From positions 1,130,501 through 1,194,500 of the forward strand of contig JAOTON010002073.1 in the NCBI GenBank assembly GCA_034440635.1: DNA of 64,000 nt. The letters run 5' to 3'. This document shows positions 12,401 to 63,479 of this stretch, piece by piece (position 1 is the stretch's first letter; the number at the start of each line of letters is the position of its first letter). This DNA is from Lepas anatifera (Eukaryota; Arthropoda; Thecostraca; Lepadidae). The position numbers and the translations under genes were made by a program. The notes under the pieces are model-generated. The model did no database searches and was not told the DNA's origin. It was given only the letters and a program-made list of their open reading frames with translations.

Positions 12401-14955
12401 CAAGTATGAATTTTCAATGACATTAAATCGCCTGAAGAAATCTGAGGGGGGGGCTCTAGGGCCCTTCAACAGCTTAGTCATTTGCCCTAAACGACTCCAG
12501 GTTTGAACCTAAAATGCTTGAACCTGAAGAGCTCCAAGTTCTAGCGCAAGGTCCGAGCAATAGCAGGCGGTGTTGTAAGGTAAAAGGAACCTCTAATTGT
12601 GTTTTATTGGGCGAATGGTCCAATAAATTCCACGCAGCTTAAGAAACTGTGTCAGCACACAGAGCTCACATGTCGAAGAAAACAGGGTGAAAGCCCAATA
12701 TCTACGAGTCCGGTGGATGATGTCTCAAATCACAGAGTGGAAGGTAACGTCAAGGAAGCAAGGGGTAGAGGAAGGCTAATGTTAAAGCTGCCTAATGCTT
12801 GCGTCTAGGAGTGGTCTGTAGCCAAGTTTACCAAGAACGAGGGGCCCCGCTGTACGGTGCAAATGAAAGTGGATACGTTGAAAGGTTTTGGAGTGCTGCG
12901 GCAAGGAGCATGATCATAAGTTGACAAGGCTTAGACTGGCCTTTCTCCTCGAGCCCGGATGAAAAAAAACATTAAGTGGACACAGTTGAGAGACAAATGG
13001 ATAGACCGGGTATAGCTTTTCAAATGATGCTGGGGATGCAAGCCTTGAGAGACGCCACATGTTGTCGGTTTGAGAAGCGAGGAGAAACGCAACAGTGTTC
13101 AATATTATTTATTTCGATGCGCTCTTATCTAAAACAAGTTTAAAGAGCAATACCAAACAATATAAGCAATATCCCAAAACATGTAATCCAAATCCAAAAA
13201 CACTTCACAATCCAAGTCCTCTCGCTTGCAAATGCCTTGCTGTGGCAGCTGCACTGTTGTTCTGCGGGATTGTTGACAACATCCTTCTCTCCGCTACACC
13301 CAGCCACCCAGTGCACAAGCCTACCTCGGCTCTGGCCTCTCTGCCAGATCTGTTGCTACCGCCAATGACGTCACGAGCTCGTGAGCGGGGCTTCAGCAGA
13401 ATTGATCACGGCCGCGCCTGTCATCTCACGTCTCGGGGAGAGGAATGATAAGCTAAGCTTGGGTTAGGACAGGGTAACAATCTATATTTGTAGAGCTGAA
13501 AAAATACTCGACTTAAGTTTATATTATGTTATGAAAAAGCATGACATAAGGACATGCAACATTTCGAAAGAAATCCTCTTTCAAGTTGGAAAAAGGATGT
13601 GACTTTCATATTCCTTTTGCAGCTTGAGAAAGAATCGTTTTTGAAATATGGCATATCTTTTTGGCTTGTTTTTTACAGTATAATATGGACTAAGGCCGGT
13701 TATTTCTGAGATATGCATACTGAATACGTTCAATTCAACTATTTCCCATGTAATAAATCTGTATTTGTGCTGGTTTTAGAGTGCACTGCGTAGTGCACTG
13801 CATAGCGAAATACTTATCCATTTGATCCGTATGGACTGACGGATCGTTTTGAAAGATAGGTAGAAAGTATGTGTGAAATTTTCAAGGAGCTGTCAGTTAG
13901 ATAAAACTGGACGGTATGTGATCGTACCGAAGTATTTCACGAGTGCTCTTTTGTATGAATGTAGGAAATATCGAACTATCTCAGCCAGGCGCCGTTGTAA
14001 AAGGGGCTCCTATTTTCTTTGATATGTGATTGTTTATTATAACTATGTAAAATCAGGAATGTAGCATACCGTGTTCATAGGGGACGCAATTCTCACTATA
14101 GCTACAAAGTCACCACCAACCAAATAATCGAGGCTTAGGCGGCCTTATAAGTGAATCGTGTTCCTCCGTGGCCGCCTGTTTCCATCGGCCGACTAGGCAC
14201 CGCCTATAGTCGGCTCAGGCACAGGCTGGTCACTGCACGGTGTGATTTTCCCCGAGTCGGGTCGGAGGTTCGGTCAGCAGGGCGCCAACTGACACGTTTG
14301 GTGCCCAGGCGAACCCATGCGACGGCGGCACCAAGAAACCGGCTCTTGTCGCCTCAGGCACCGCGTGGCGCACTCAACTATGGACAGCCCACGATGGCGG
14401 CATACATAGCGGACGCTGTCTGGTCTCTCTTGGGAGCGCTGACGGATCCAAGGACAGGGCCGCAGAAAAGGCGCCTCTCCTACACCACCCGGTTTTTGCC
14501 AGTCGTCTTAAAAATACAGTTTTCAGGATACCCGCCACTGTTTTAGGTATTTCCATACCCGCCAGTGATTGTAGGAATGGAGCGGGGGAGTGGCCAGTTT
14601 CATGGTAAAGTGCACTGCAGGTTCTTAGTCTAGCCCCCTGTAATGCAAGCAGGCTGGGTTTGTCACGATCTAGAGGAAGAACTTTGGTCAGTCCTGCTCT
14701 TGCGATGTGTGATCAGTATTTTGTCTGGGGATTGTAATAAGTATATGCCAGATTTGGTATCAGAAGGATGCAAATTAATCGCATTTCTCACCTGATTGCA
14801 ACAGCGGGCATGAAGCGTAGACTCTGGCATGCAAACCTCGAGCATGCAGAAATTCAAATATGTTTTACATTCAGCCTGCTTTTAACCGCCATAATTTGTA
14901 GGCAATGCACGTACACACAATTCTAAAAACGGCGATCTATAAATAGCCCAGTCCT
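12398..14955. other. Intergenic stretch, nothing recognised
   Basis: No coding or repeat signal that I can support. A GC-rich patch lies at 14150-14480. Confidence 0.5.
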
Positions 14956-14956
14956 C

Positions 14957-15095
14957 GGTGTGTAAGACGTTGTCTTGCCATTTTGGCTGTTGGATTTGGA
15001 CCGCGGTATGCATGCACTAGTCATCGGTGTGTAAGGTGATGTAGCGTTACCAGTTTGGCTGTTGGATTTGAACCGCGGTGTGCTTGCACCAGTCC
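14957..15095 (+). repeat. Tandem duplication, two units of about 69 bp
   Basis: Both units run GGTGTGTAAG, then TTTGGCTGTTGGATTTG, then ACCGCGGT and a CATGCACTAGTC/CTTGCACCAGTC end. Confidence 0.8.
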
Positions 15096-15716
15096 GCAGT
15101 CTGGCATCTCATTACGCTGGCACAGTTGGCGATATTCAAATGCGGCCACGGTTTCTCCGTCCATCTCGCATCGTCGGCGTCAGGCGCAGGTGGAGGGGAG
15201 GCTCGGTGGACCTTTTCGCGTCTGGGTGCGGCCATTCGGCCCTGACACGCCCAGCTTATGGTGGATGATGTTAAAAACACCTTCTTGAACTGGCAACACA
15301 TTCATCATCCCCACATACAAAACCAGAACTTATCAGCGGCCAACATAACTATTCTGCAAAGAATCGAATTCTAGGAGTCTATATATTGCTACCTCACAGC
15401 CCGGCCTCCTCTGGGCGAAAGTTTAGGTGCGCGCTTGGTTGTTGCTGCAATCACTACTCTCTGCCAGTGACCACGTGACCGGGCCGAACCAGGCACACCG
15501 ACTACAGCTGTATCCACTCCCCAGGGAGCACAGCAAGGCCGAACAGATTCACAATCCAAACCTGACCGATATCGTCAGTGGCGTAACTGTATGTTGCGTC
15601 TCTGGGAGGGAGGGGGAGAGGGCGTGATTGTTTCCGTCACAATTCGTAGAAATGACAGGACAGTCTCGGTACTGCCAGTAGAGATAAGCGCACCTTATGT
15701 ATTGAGTAAGACGCAC

Positions 15717-17349
15717 TTAACACGCGCATTAACGTAGGGTACCCGCTCGCCCCTCGGGTTTTTTTCGCAGATGGTCTGAAACCCGTGGTCTGCACCGTCG
15801 CCGTAGTTGATATGCCTTTCCTCTGATGATTTTGCAGCTTGCGTCAAAATTTTGAGTTCGGGTGGTTTTGGACCAGGTCGCCAGTGCGGGTCGAGTAACC
15901 TGACCTCCGAAAAACGTTCAAGATAACATAAGTAGGAACAAGGTCAATCCATGAATCTGGAACTCCTATCACATAATGGGTTCACCGGGTACTACAAAAC
16001 GTTGATCGGGATTTTTTTATCGGTGACCTAAGGTCAGGTACGAGCCATGACTTCTCAATTGGAAACGCATGGTCAATCTTTTTATTTCGATAATTTTATT
16101 GGAAATGGCGATAAAGCGTTTCTTTTAACGTCATTTGGTTCGTCTTATCGCAACAGTTTTTAGAATATACATTTGACCCAATATGATCTTTTCCTGGCCT
16201 TAGGTCTAACTGGCTCTTGAATGCCAGATGTTATGATTGAAATAAACATTTATTTCTATAACATTCCATTATATCCCTATGGTGGCATGTTTTGGCTTGT
16301 GGCGGCCATGGGTTCGACCTGGCAGACTTTATTACCGAACACTTTCTTTAAAACCCGCCCCAGTGGGCCCCGAGCCACCTTCGCCCTGCTGGGGGAGGGG
16401 GTCAAAACACCCCCTCGAACTTGGCTCCTATTCGGGATAGCGAAAAACGCGAATGCTGGTTGATAGCCCATAAACATCCATGAAGAAACTACGTCGGTCA
16501 TTTTTTAGCTCAGGTCAATATTGAGGTCATGACAGGTCAAAGAAGATGGCCTGTTAGAGAATAGTTTCTGGGCTCTAGCGTCTGATGGAATTGGTTAGAG
16601 TCACTATTTACCATTCGCTTCATCTTGTTACGGAGAATCGAATGATGTAATAATGTACTAGGGCAAAACATAAAACATGGCCTGACCTAAAGTCAGGTTA
16701 AGGCCACCATTTAACCTAGCATAGACAATATGAATACCAATCGATTTTCAATAAAAGTCCAAACGTAATGGTATCAAAATGAAAGCTGTATCTTTATGTC
16801 ATGCAAAGTTGTTGACCAAAGTTTAAAACCTGTTTAAGTAGCCCCAGATAACCTCTCAGGGGTCACAAGTTCAAACTTGCAGCATGAACATATGAAGTAG
16901 CCGTCTCGAATACAATGATTTGGAGCATGGGAAGGTGTCCAAAGCAGTATCTACAGAAATAGAACACTTTTTTGGCCAACTTCCGTTTTCCCCATGCATT
17001 TCCGATGGAGAGGTTATGATCCGTACCTGACTCTAGGTCATCGATATGAAAAAAATCATGGAATACTTTTTTTAGTAATCAGCGGGCCCATTATTTGGTA
17101 TAAGTTTCAATTAGATAGATCCACGCTTTCTTACTTATGCCACTTTAAACTTTTTTGGAGGTGAGGTCACTTGGCCTGCACCAGTGACATGACCTGAGAT
17201 GACCCAACCTCAAAATTTGAGGACAGGTGCAGAATTGATCAAAAACGAGATGCGCCAAGATCGGCGGCTCAAAGCGCCGCCGTTTTTTTCTCCCGCTGGA
17301 AAAAGCCGAGGGGAGCGTTCAAACAGACCCTCGTGAATGTGCGCGTTAA
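15717..17349. mobile_element. Head-to-head pair of TTAA elements
   Basis: TTAACACGCGCATTAACG at 15717 and the inverted GAATGTGCGCGTTAA at 17346-17349 are both 'hairpin-side' ends (note CGGCGGCTCAAAGCGCCGCC near 17263). Half-site-rich sequence fills both flanks, and a GGGGCGCG-subtype end (CCCGCCCCAGTGGG) lies near 16351. Confidence 0.65.
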
Positions 17350-19045
17350 AGACACCGTGTGCGCGATACCTTCTATGAAAACCTACACAGGGCGCAGAAT
17401 GGAGTCGTTAGTTAGTTAGTTATTGGGGCTTTCGAGCGCAAACACCTAGCAAGGTTATATATCGTCCAAGCACTATGGCTACCCTGGCTGCTTATAATTA
17501 CGTATGATTTCTTTATACGGGTGGATAACAATGAAAAAGGTAAAATATATGCTTCAAATCCAGTTCAGTCCATACTTGGCCCGGTAATGGTCTGCCGCTG
17601 CTGCGAGTATAAAGGAGATCGTGGTATTACAGCCTCGCTAAGCCGGTGCTGCCGGTGCGTTGGCAGGTTACTAAGTATAATCGTGTCCACCTTGGTGGTA
17701 CTCATACTGTCATAATCCGATTGTGTGACGGTTCTATTTCAAGCTCATTGTGCTATTTCGAGGTAGGTCTCGTTTGCACGATTGGGCAGGCAGTTTTCCG
17801 TCAGATTTTTTGTGGTGGGGATCTGTGGCTGACTCGGTTATCTTGATACGACGATAAGGATTAGTTTGCAGATTTTCGTGTAAGAAATTGTTCGTTGGTG
17901 CCGATAAGCCACTGGCTAAGCCTCAGCAATTACCTAACGCCTCACTGGGACACAGAGCCGGAACAAATTGCGATATCGGGTTACTCTTTGATTTAAGACC
18001 TTATAAAGATAGTTCCAGCGACTTCGGGGACAGTTCCAAGACTGCCCATTTTCGGGGATGCCTCAACATTGATGCTGGTATTACAAAGCAGGATTGTCGG
18101 CTGGTTTCAGGGGCGATAAAAACGCCTTCCTGTCCGCTTTTGCCATTTTTTGCGTCTCCCTTGGCTTCCGTGGGATAATGTACAAAGCCACTTTGCGTGG
18201 CCCTTGATGGGAGTCTGGTACTGTTGCTATTTTTAACTAAGCGTGGAAAAACCGCTGTCGTGCAAGTCTTATGCTATCCACAAAACTTGAGTCTAACATT
18301 CCCCAGGGCTGATGTTTGATACTTTTGTTTAATAAGTCTATCAGTGCTGATTTTCTGTACGTCTTTCTCTCCATCATGTCAAATATTGTCAAACCCGTTG
18401 AAGTGATTGAAGACTTTGAGTGGAGAGTAAAAGATCTATGAGGGCTAATTAACATAAGGAAATCTTAATAAAATATGATAATACAAAGGCTAATTCACTG
18501 AAGTTGCTATTCAGTCAGCACTTAAAATCCACATTCACGGCTGCCTGAGGACCTGAGGCGTATGACGCTAACGTATCAGCATATGACACTGATGGCAACG
18601 GAGCCGAGCAAAATAGATTTTGTGATCAAATCGGTTGATGATGAGATCCAATATGATTGTTCAATTATCAGTTTTTGCGTGGTACAATCCTAATTATGTG
18701 CTGGGTAATAGCATAATTATTTCGATAGGTGTTTAAGGTCTCCCGTCGGTCACAAAGACAGGCCTCCGCAGAATGTGATTTTCAAGCCTACACTGTCCTA
18801 TAGGAAAACCTTCTCCTTATCGTTTCCCGGCGCAGGCTTTCCTTTAGGTTGTTGGCAGTAAGGTCGTTTCTTCTGAAGTTCGTGTACTTCGGGAGAATGT
18901 TTCTTTTTCCGTTCAGTGACCCGTTTCATAGATTTCGGTTCATCTGCTTTGATGGGAATTCTGAATAAAAGGTGGAGGAAAAGGATCGTAATATTGCGAA
19001 GACTTTGTATATGTTTGGAATATGAGTCGAAAATAAGACCAAAAT
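17350..19045. other. Intergenic stretch, nothing recognised
   Basis: A short TTAG repeat at about 17407-17424. No coding pattern. Confidence 0.5.
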
Positions 19046-19049
19046 GACA

Positions 19050-19238
19050 CAATATTTCAAAGCATCAGCTCTATCGTCAGGTCTTATAGCCATTATCGGC
19101 AGCTATATGCACTATCTAGTAGCTTTATCGCCATGTCGTCTTTATTGTCACGCTATGGTGCGTCTTTGTTCGCCAGCTTTGTCGTCAGCTTTATTGTTAG
19201 GACAGAGCTGACGATAAAGCTGGTGTTTTGAAATATTG
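19050..19238. repeat. Hairpin satellite with AGCTTTATCGTC units
   Basis: Ends are about 31-bp imperfect reverse complements (CAATATTTCAAA...CTATCGTCAG against CTGACGATAAAGC...). The interior holds about seven degenerate AGCTTTATCGTC words. Confidence 0.75.
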
Positions 19239-19448
19239 TCGCAATATGACCTTACTTTTGACTCATGTTAAAAAGAATCTAAGTCTTGGCAATAGTATGA
19301 TCATTTTCTTCCATATTTTATTCATAATGTCATTGCTACAAACTGTCCGAATATTACGAACTTTTACAATAGGAATTCGGTGAACCGTGACGCAATAAGA
19401 AACTGGATCAGGTTGTCGATGCTGCGCCATTCTTGTGTTTCTCGAGCC

Positions 19449-19704
19449 ATAGGCGGATCCAGGGGGCAAAGGGGGAAGGTGCCCCCCTCGATCGACCCTC
19501 GGCAACCCCTGAAATGATCGCAGCACCGCCCTGAAAGGTCGATGGCGCTCCCCTGAAACGTCGCTTCCCACTCTCCCCCGCCATGCGAATATTGGCCCCC
19601 ACCGATAGGATTTGGCGCCCACCTGATAGGTTTTTCCGGCCAAAAGTGGCACCCCGGAAAGGTACCGCTCCTATTCCCCGATTGGGAATTCTGAATCTGC
19701 CTAT
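19449..19704. mobile_element. MITE, GGCGGATCCAG family
   Basis: AGGCGGATCCAGGGGGC on the left and CTGAATCTGCCT on the right. About 255 bp with the phrases GGTCGATGGCGC and GGCGCCCACCTGATAGGTTT shared with 54112-54364. Confidence 0.85.
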
Positions 19705-20042
19705 TTTTTAGCTTCTGAAATGCACATACTCACATCGTCCTTCATGGTGAGAATGTAGACTACACGGTTCTAAAAAAAGAACTCTGCCAATTCTAGACCA
19801 CTGCTGCAAAAGATGGTTAGTTAATAGTCATCTAACGGGCTAATGCAAAACAAATCTATCATGAAAATTACCTTACGAAACAGTGCACGTCTATAATCTA
19901 TTTGAAAAAGAAAGGCCCTAACACATTTTACAACAAACTGCCCTGTTTCTAGCCATCGCGTCAAACTGAAGCAAAACATTTTCGCATCCAGCATCTCCAA
20001 CTACCACACAGTATAACCCCCTCCCCCCCGCCCTGTGTACAG

Positions 20043-58850
<38,808 letters not shown>

Positions 58851-59812
58851 AGGCTTTCGGATGCTTGTTGATATATTTTTTACACAGTGGAGTGTGTTAG
58901 TTTGTTATGTGCAGTAGGAATCTGGTAGCACAAAGTGACGCGGAAGCGCACTTTATTTTGCAGAGAAAGCCATACCTGATACAGCGTCGAGCTCGTGCTA
59001 GATTACCTAGGCTGATGGTCGGGGATATGTGTGTAAGTGAAATTGAAAACAATGTGACAGCCTGTAGGAAGGGTGATCGGCCATGTCGGAGGCTACAGTT
59101 TGTCACAGGGTGACAGTTGACGATAATGCTTCTGTGATTGTCCAGAAGTCGATCGATTCTGTGTAGGCATCAATTAGTGGCGATTGTAAGCGGTGCCCAT
59201 AGCTACAGTCAAAATATTAAGTTCACTCATGTCAGAAGGTACATACATATACAGATGTATAATGGATGCCATTATCATATTACAGTGAATCTCTCGTCGT
59301 CTTATCCATTAGTCCGTGGCACTTGACTAAACAGTGACATTGGTGCTTACTTAGATCAACGATAAACCTCCATCGTCCTCTCATTTTTTATTCACTTTTC
59401 TTAGCTCAGTGACAAAGGAAGCGATATTAAATTGTTATTTCCCAAATCTCTCAGTTTTCTGGTGGTATGTGACCGACTGAACGCATAATGGGTCTGGAAG
59501 GATAAATAAATTCCTCACTAGCTACTGATCTATGTAAGGACTCGACAGTGCTTTCTCGACTCCTCTTACAGCACTGAGTCAATCATTCGGATCGATAACG
59601 GATCAATAACGAACATGAGGCTCAATCACTGTAGTTGGAAAAGGCAAAGGGTGGACAAAATGGTTTGCAAGGCATGTACTTGTTAGACATTGACCCCCAG
59701 ATGGCAATCACGCGCCATGAAGCTTAGTTTCTTGTCCAGGAGTTTGGGTGTAGCAGAGCTTGCTTAGACGCAGTAGACTAGCGCAAGGAGGAAGAAGGCT
59801 GTGTACATACAG
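58851..59812 (+). other. Probable 3' untranslated region and flank
   Basis: No coding pattern follows the stop codon. No clear AATAAA appears for about 650 bp. Confidence 0.5.
59505..59510 (+). terminator. Candidate polyadenylation signal AATAAA
   Basis: First AATAAA I see downstream of the Mcr stop codon, 655 bp away, inside GATAAATAAATTCC. Only transcript ends could confirm its use. Confidence 0.4.
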
Positions 59813-60080
59813 AGGCGGATCCAGGGGACACAGAGGGGCACGTGCACGTCTCCGATCAAACCTCGGCATAAGCTGAAATGTCCCGAGCTCTCCCCCGTCC
59901 CTTGGGGACGTCGTTTCCCTACCCCAAACTTTCCCCCGGGACGCAAATACCGGTACCCTCGCCTAGACTTGGCGTCCATCTGATAGCTTGCGCACCCCAA
60001 AAATTGCGCCCCTATGTTTCAAATTGTGTTCTCCTTCCCTTCTTCGCCCTCCCCAATCGAAAGCCCTGAATCCGCCTGTG
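59812..60080. mobile_element. MITE, GGCGGATCCAG family
   Basis: AGGCGGATCCAGGGG on the left and CTGAATCCGCCT on the right, with the family's internal phrases (AGCTGAAATGTCCCG, GGCGTCCATCTGATAG). GTGTACAT and GTGTGCAT flank it as a near-duplicate pair. Confidence 0.75.
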
Positions 60081-60945
60081 TGCATGTTAACGTGTGTGAA
60101 TGAGCTTAACTCACCCGTTTGCGTGATTCATGTTAGAACTTTCAGCTGCCGCTACTGCACTCTGTTGCAGTAATTATTGCTCTGCTCTTTGAGCGTGGTC
60201 CGCCTCAAGTGGAGTCTTACCTCGGATTTTCTGACGTGATTTTATATGACCCTTACGTCTCCACGTCTCGATATGGCGGGACAGAACTTTGTTTGGCTTT
60301 CATTTGCAGATCTAAGATAAAACCCCTCCATCCAGGCGATGTTATAAAGAATGTCATCTTAAGACTGGTTCAAGTATTTGTTACAACCGAGATGACCCGG
60401 CAATTATTTACATATTATCTTATACTCTTCCGGTGTCAAAATTGACCTGCGATCTGCTGAGACATGTGGCAAAGAAACTACCACATCAGCCAAACTAAAC
60501 AGTGATACATGTTTTAAGTCATTTGATGGCCGCTCATGTTTCTACAAGCTTTTTCATCTACGAGATGAAAGTACCTTTCATTTCTATGTTCAGCTTCTTA
60601 CCCCATTCTGTGCATTACGGAGATGGCATGTGCCATTAGTGGTTAGTTTTGTGCCACATGCTAACTCGCCATAGAGAGTTAGAGGGTGAATACTCCCGGG
60701 CGGCGTCGCACAGAGGCTGCTGCCTGAACTGATACATTTCTGTATGATACTCGACTACTCGATCACTCACTTTGAAGTGTTTGGCAGCTGCGGTCTGTAT
60801 TTTTGGTGTTTTGTTAAAAAACAATACATAGCGGTTGTCTCTGTTGTTGTTGTTTTTGTTGCCCATAAGACGTCGAAAAACAGATTTGCCTTGTATACTT
60901 TTTGCTATAAGATGATTCAGGATTTCAGATCAAGGGAAGGGGGAA
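60081..60945. other. Intergenic stretch, nothing recognised
   Basis: No coding, RNA or repeat pattern that I can support. Confidence 0.5.
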
Positions 60946-60947
60946 GC

Positions 60948-61284
60948 ACCAGATCCGGGATCTGCCATTGGGATCAGGGGGGCGTCAGTTTTGGATGGTG
61001 CAACCTATCAGTGGGCGCCAAATGTTTTCGTTCAGGCATCGATACTTCGCGGAGTAAAACATCGATACTCGATAAAATCGAAAGTCGATCGATAAGTCGA
61101 TACCCCACTCCGATGCGCACATCCTCGGGGAGTGGGAAGCGACATTTCAAGGGGCGTCAATATCGTTTCAAGGGCTGCTAATTACATTTCAAGACGGCGC
61201 CAAAGGCAATTTCAAGGGGTGCCGATGCTCGATCTAGGAGGAGAAGAAGGCATCCACCCCATGCTCCCCGTGGATCCGTCTATG
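60948..61284. mobile_element. Decayed MITE, GGCGGATCCAG family
   Basis: Holds CAGATCCGGGATCTGCC on the left and GTGGATCCGTCTAT on the right, plus repeated 'TTTCAAGGGGCG' internal phrases like those of the other copies. An ATCGATA/TCGATCGATA cluster sits inside at 61037-61105. Confidence 0.6.
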
Positions 61285-62270
61285 TCTTCAAGAATATAGT
61301 TTCTTTTTCTTCTTTTTTTTGAAGGGTCGAACGACGACAGTTATTGAAAGCAAACAGTGTAGGTGTGAAAGTAAGTGAAGTTGAATCCACGCGTTTTCAA
61401 ACTCGTCTAGTACCTACATACCTACAAAACTGACACTTTCACATTCCCGTTTTTGGTTGGTTGGATCGCTTGGCTCAAAAGTCCAAAAATACATCAGGAT
61501 TTTTGACCTGCCTTTGTGAGCTAACCTATTGCAACTCAGATCTGGCATTTTTGAGAAGTTGGTAGAAGTGATCTAGGATAAGTAGTTGCAAGTTTATCGA
61601 CAATGCTGTTTTTTTGGCCGCCTACAGGAATTGATAACGAGTGGGCTGACTGTCCCACCCCAACTGAGCAATGATTCACTCATAGGGCACTGAGCACTCA
61701 CAGCGGCAAAACCACACAATACAGCGAGAAAAGTTTTGAACAAATACCTGCCTACAATTCAGCGGGGGCAAATTCCATAATTTTCGGAATTTCAAAAAGC
61801 TGTTCGGCTAAACGCAGTGACAGCATTTATATGTGAACCAATGCTAATTTTAATACATATTTGGTGAGATCTAACGTCTGCTGCGTCGCGCGATGTCATG
61901 GATTTAAACAGAGTTATTCCAAGTTATTTGAGTTATTTGCGCAAGTCTTTTTCGCTGCGCTAAATCTTAGAAAAAAGTAGTTTGGCATTAGTCACGTCCT
62001 CACCCAAGTTCCAACGCAATTGGCTGGATGGCACCTACTGCACGTGTGTGATTGTTGTAACGATCGCCCCTCGGTTAAAATTTTGACCACAGTTGTGCCG
62101 GCACCCATTCATATACTTATACCCGTTGCATTCGGCATCTGGCGCTCGGTGCGGACTGTACTCTGTACAGCTAGTGCTTATGATGCACCATGAAGGATAT
62201 TGAGGCTAATTAGATCATGGTAATGCACTATGTGTGTATGGTAGGGAGCGCATCTGGCGAAATTATATTA

Positions 62271-62392
62271 TAGCTGGACCGTCATTGATCCATGATCTGT
62301 TTGCCTGAACAAAGCCACCAAACCCCACCCTTGCGGGCACACTACTGACTCGACTGCCTGCGCGGACGCATCTCCAGTGGTCTCCTGACCCA
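62271..62392 (+). repeat. Dispersed repeat, copy 2
   Basis: AGCTGGACCGTCATTGATCC with the following 100 bp matches 2638-2755 at roughly nine bases in ten. Confidence 0.85.
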
Positions 62393-63045
62393 GGGACGTA
62401 GGAACGGTTTGAAAAGTGGGGGGCCAACCTTAGGGGGGCCCACCTCAGGGGGGCCCCAGTCCATGGGGGCCCATAATTATAAAAAAAATAGTTAGCTCGT
62501 TTGGTGTCAATAAGGCACGCATGCACAATAGGATGCCAACGTATAAAAAATTGAGGAATTAAATTTTGCCCTATGATTTTTATTTTTACTTATTATGATC
62601 TGATAAATCATAGTAAAACGCAAACAACATTTTTGAGGTTTTTTACCTAGACCTTTTTCAAATACGAAATATATTTTTAAGCTTTTTTGGAGGATTTCAA
62701 TAATTTTTTACCACGAGTGCATTTCTTATATTTACAGATGTTTAGGCCCTTTTATCACATTTACAAAATTAAAAACTGTTTAGAAAACTACAGACAATGC
62801 TTTGATACCAAACAGCCTCACTTCGCCATGCCTAATCAACATTTTGCTTATTTAATGACAAAAATGGGAACATTTATTTAGGCTGTTATGGATCCCTTCT
62901 TTCTATCAGTAGAGATTGATTTAGGTAAAGGCTGATCACAATAAATACGTCTTGCTATATTTCGATGCCTAAAATGCAGAGCTCCAGCATGACTGCAAGT
63001 GCAATGTAGGTACTTGATGGCCAGCTTTGTGATGCTGTGGAGGTG
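62393..63045. other. Intergenic stretch with a G-run repeat edge
   Basis: GTGGGGGGCC / GGGGGGCCCAC phrases at 62425-62470 look like a MITE end. The AT-rich remainder shows nothing. Confidence 0.5.
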
Positions 63046-63049
63046 TGGG

Positions 63050-63205
63050 CGTGGTGATATAGTGGTCAGCAACCTTGCTTTCCACGCGACCAACCCGGGT
63101 TTAAGGCACGGCAGATTCCTTGTGCAAGGAGCAATTTGACTCCCAAGAAACCCCTCCCAACAGGAAAAGAGTTGGCGACGCCATATAACCCTGGCATCGA
63201 AGGAC
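63050..63205 (+). mobile_element. tRNA-derived SINE, family 3, second copy
   Basis: Degenerate B box ACCCGGGTTTAAGGCACGGC, then CAGATTCCTTGTGCAAGGAG. It parallels 50996-51190. Confidence 0.65.
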
Positions 63206-63479
63206 GTCATGCCTTTCAATGGCTCAGGGACGACTGTTGCTCGGCATTTGATGCGGGTTCCGTATCCGATTCATGCTTTGTGTTGGGATTGATATGGGAT
63301 GGAGTTTGATTGGGACCAGTTCTCGGGACTCATTTGGAAACACTCGGGTAGTAGGTGCCTTGGTTTTTTCGCGAAGCGCTCCTCCTCCAGGGGCTTTCAG
63401 GCAGCGTACTTGCTGATATTTGCATATACGTTGCGGGGGCCCACCTCAAAGGGGGGGGCAGTATCCCTTGACCCCCGGT

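Noticed and set aside
14151..14546. 131-codon plus-strand ORF in a GC-rich patch
   Set aside because: Low-complexity Arg/Pro/Ala composition with overlapping frames on both strands and no motif.
1..20000. CRISPR array or bacterial operon
   Set aside because: The repeats are interspersed TTAA elements and not equal-spaced direct repeats, and the window is clearly a eukaryotic genome.
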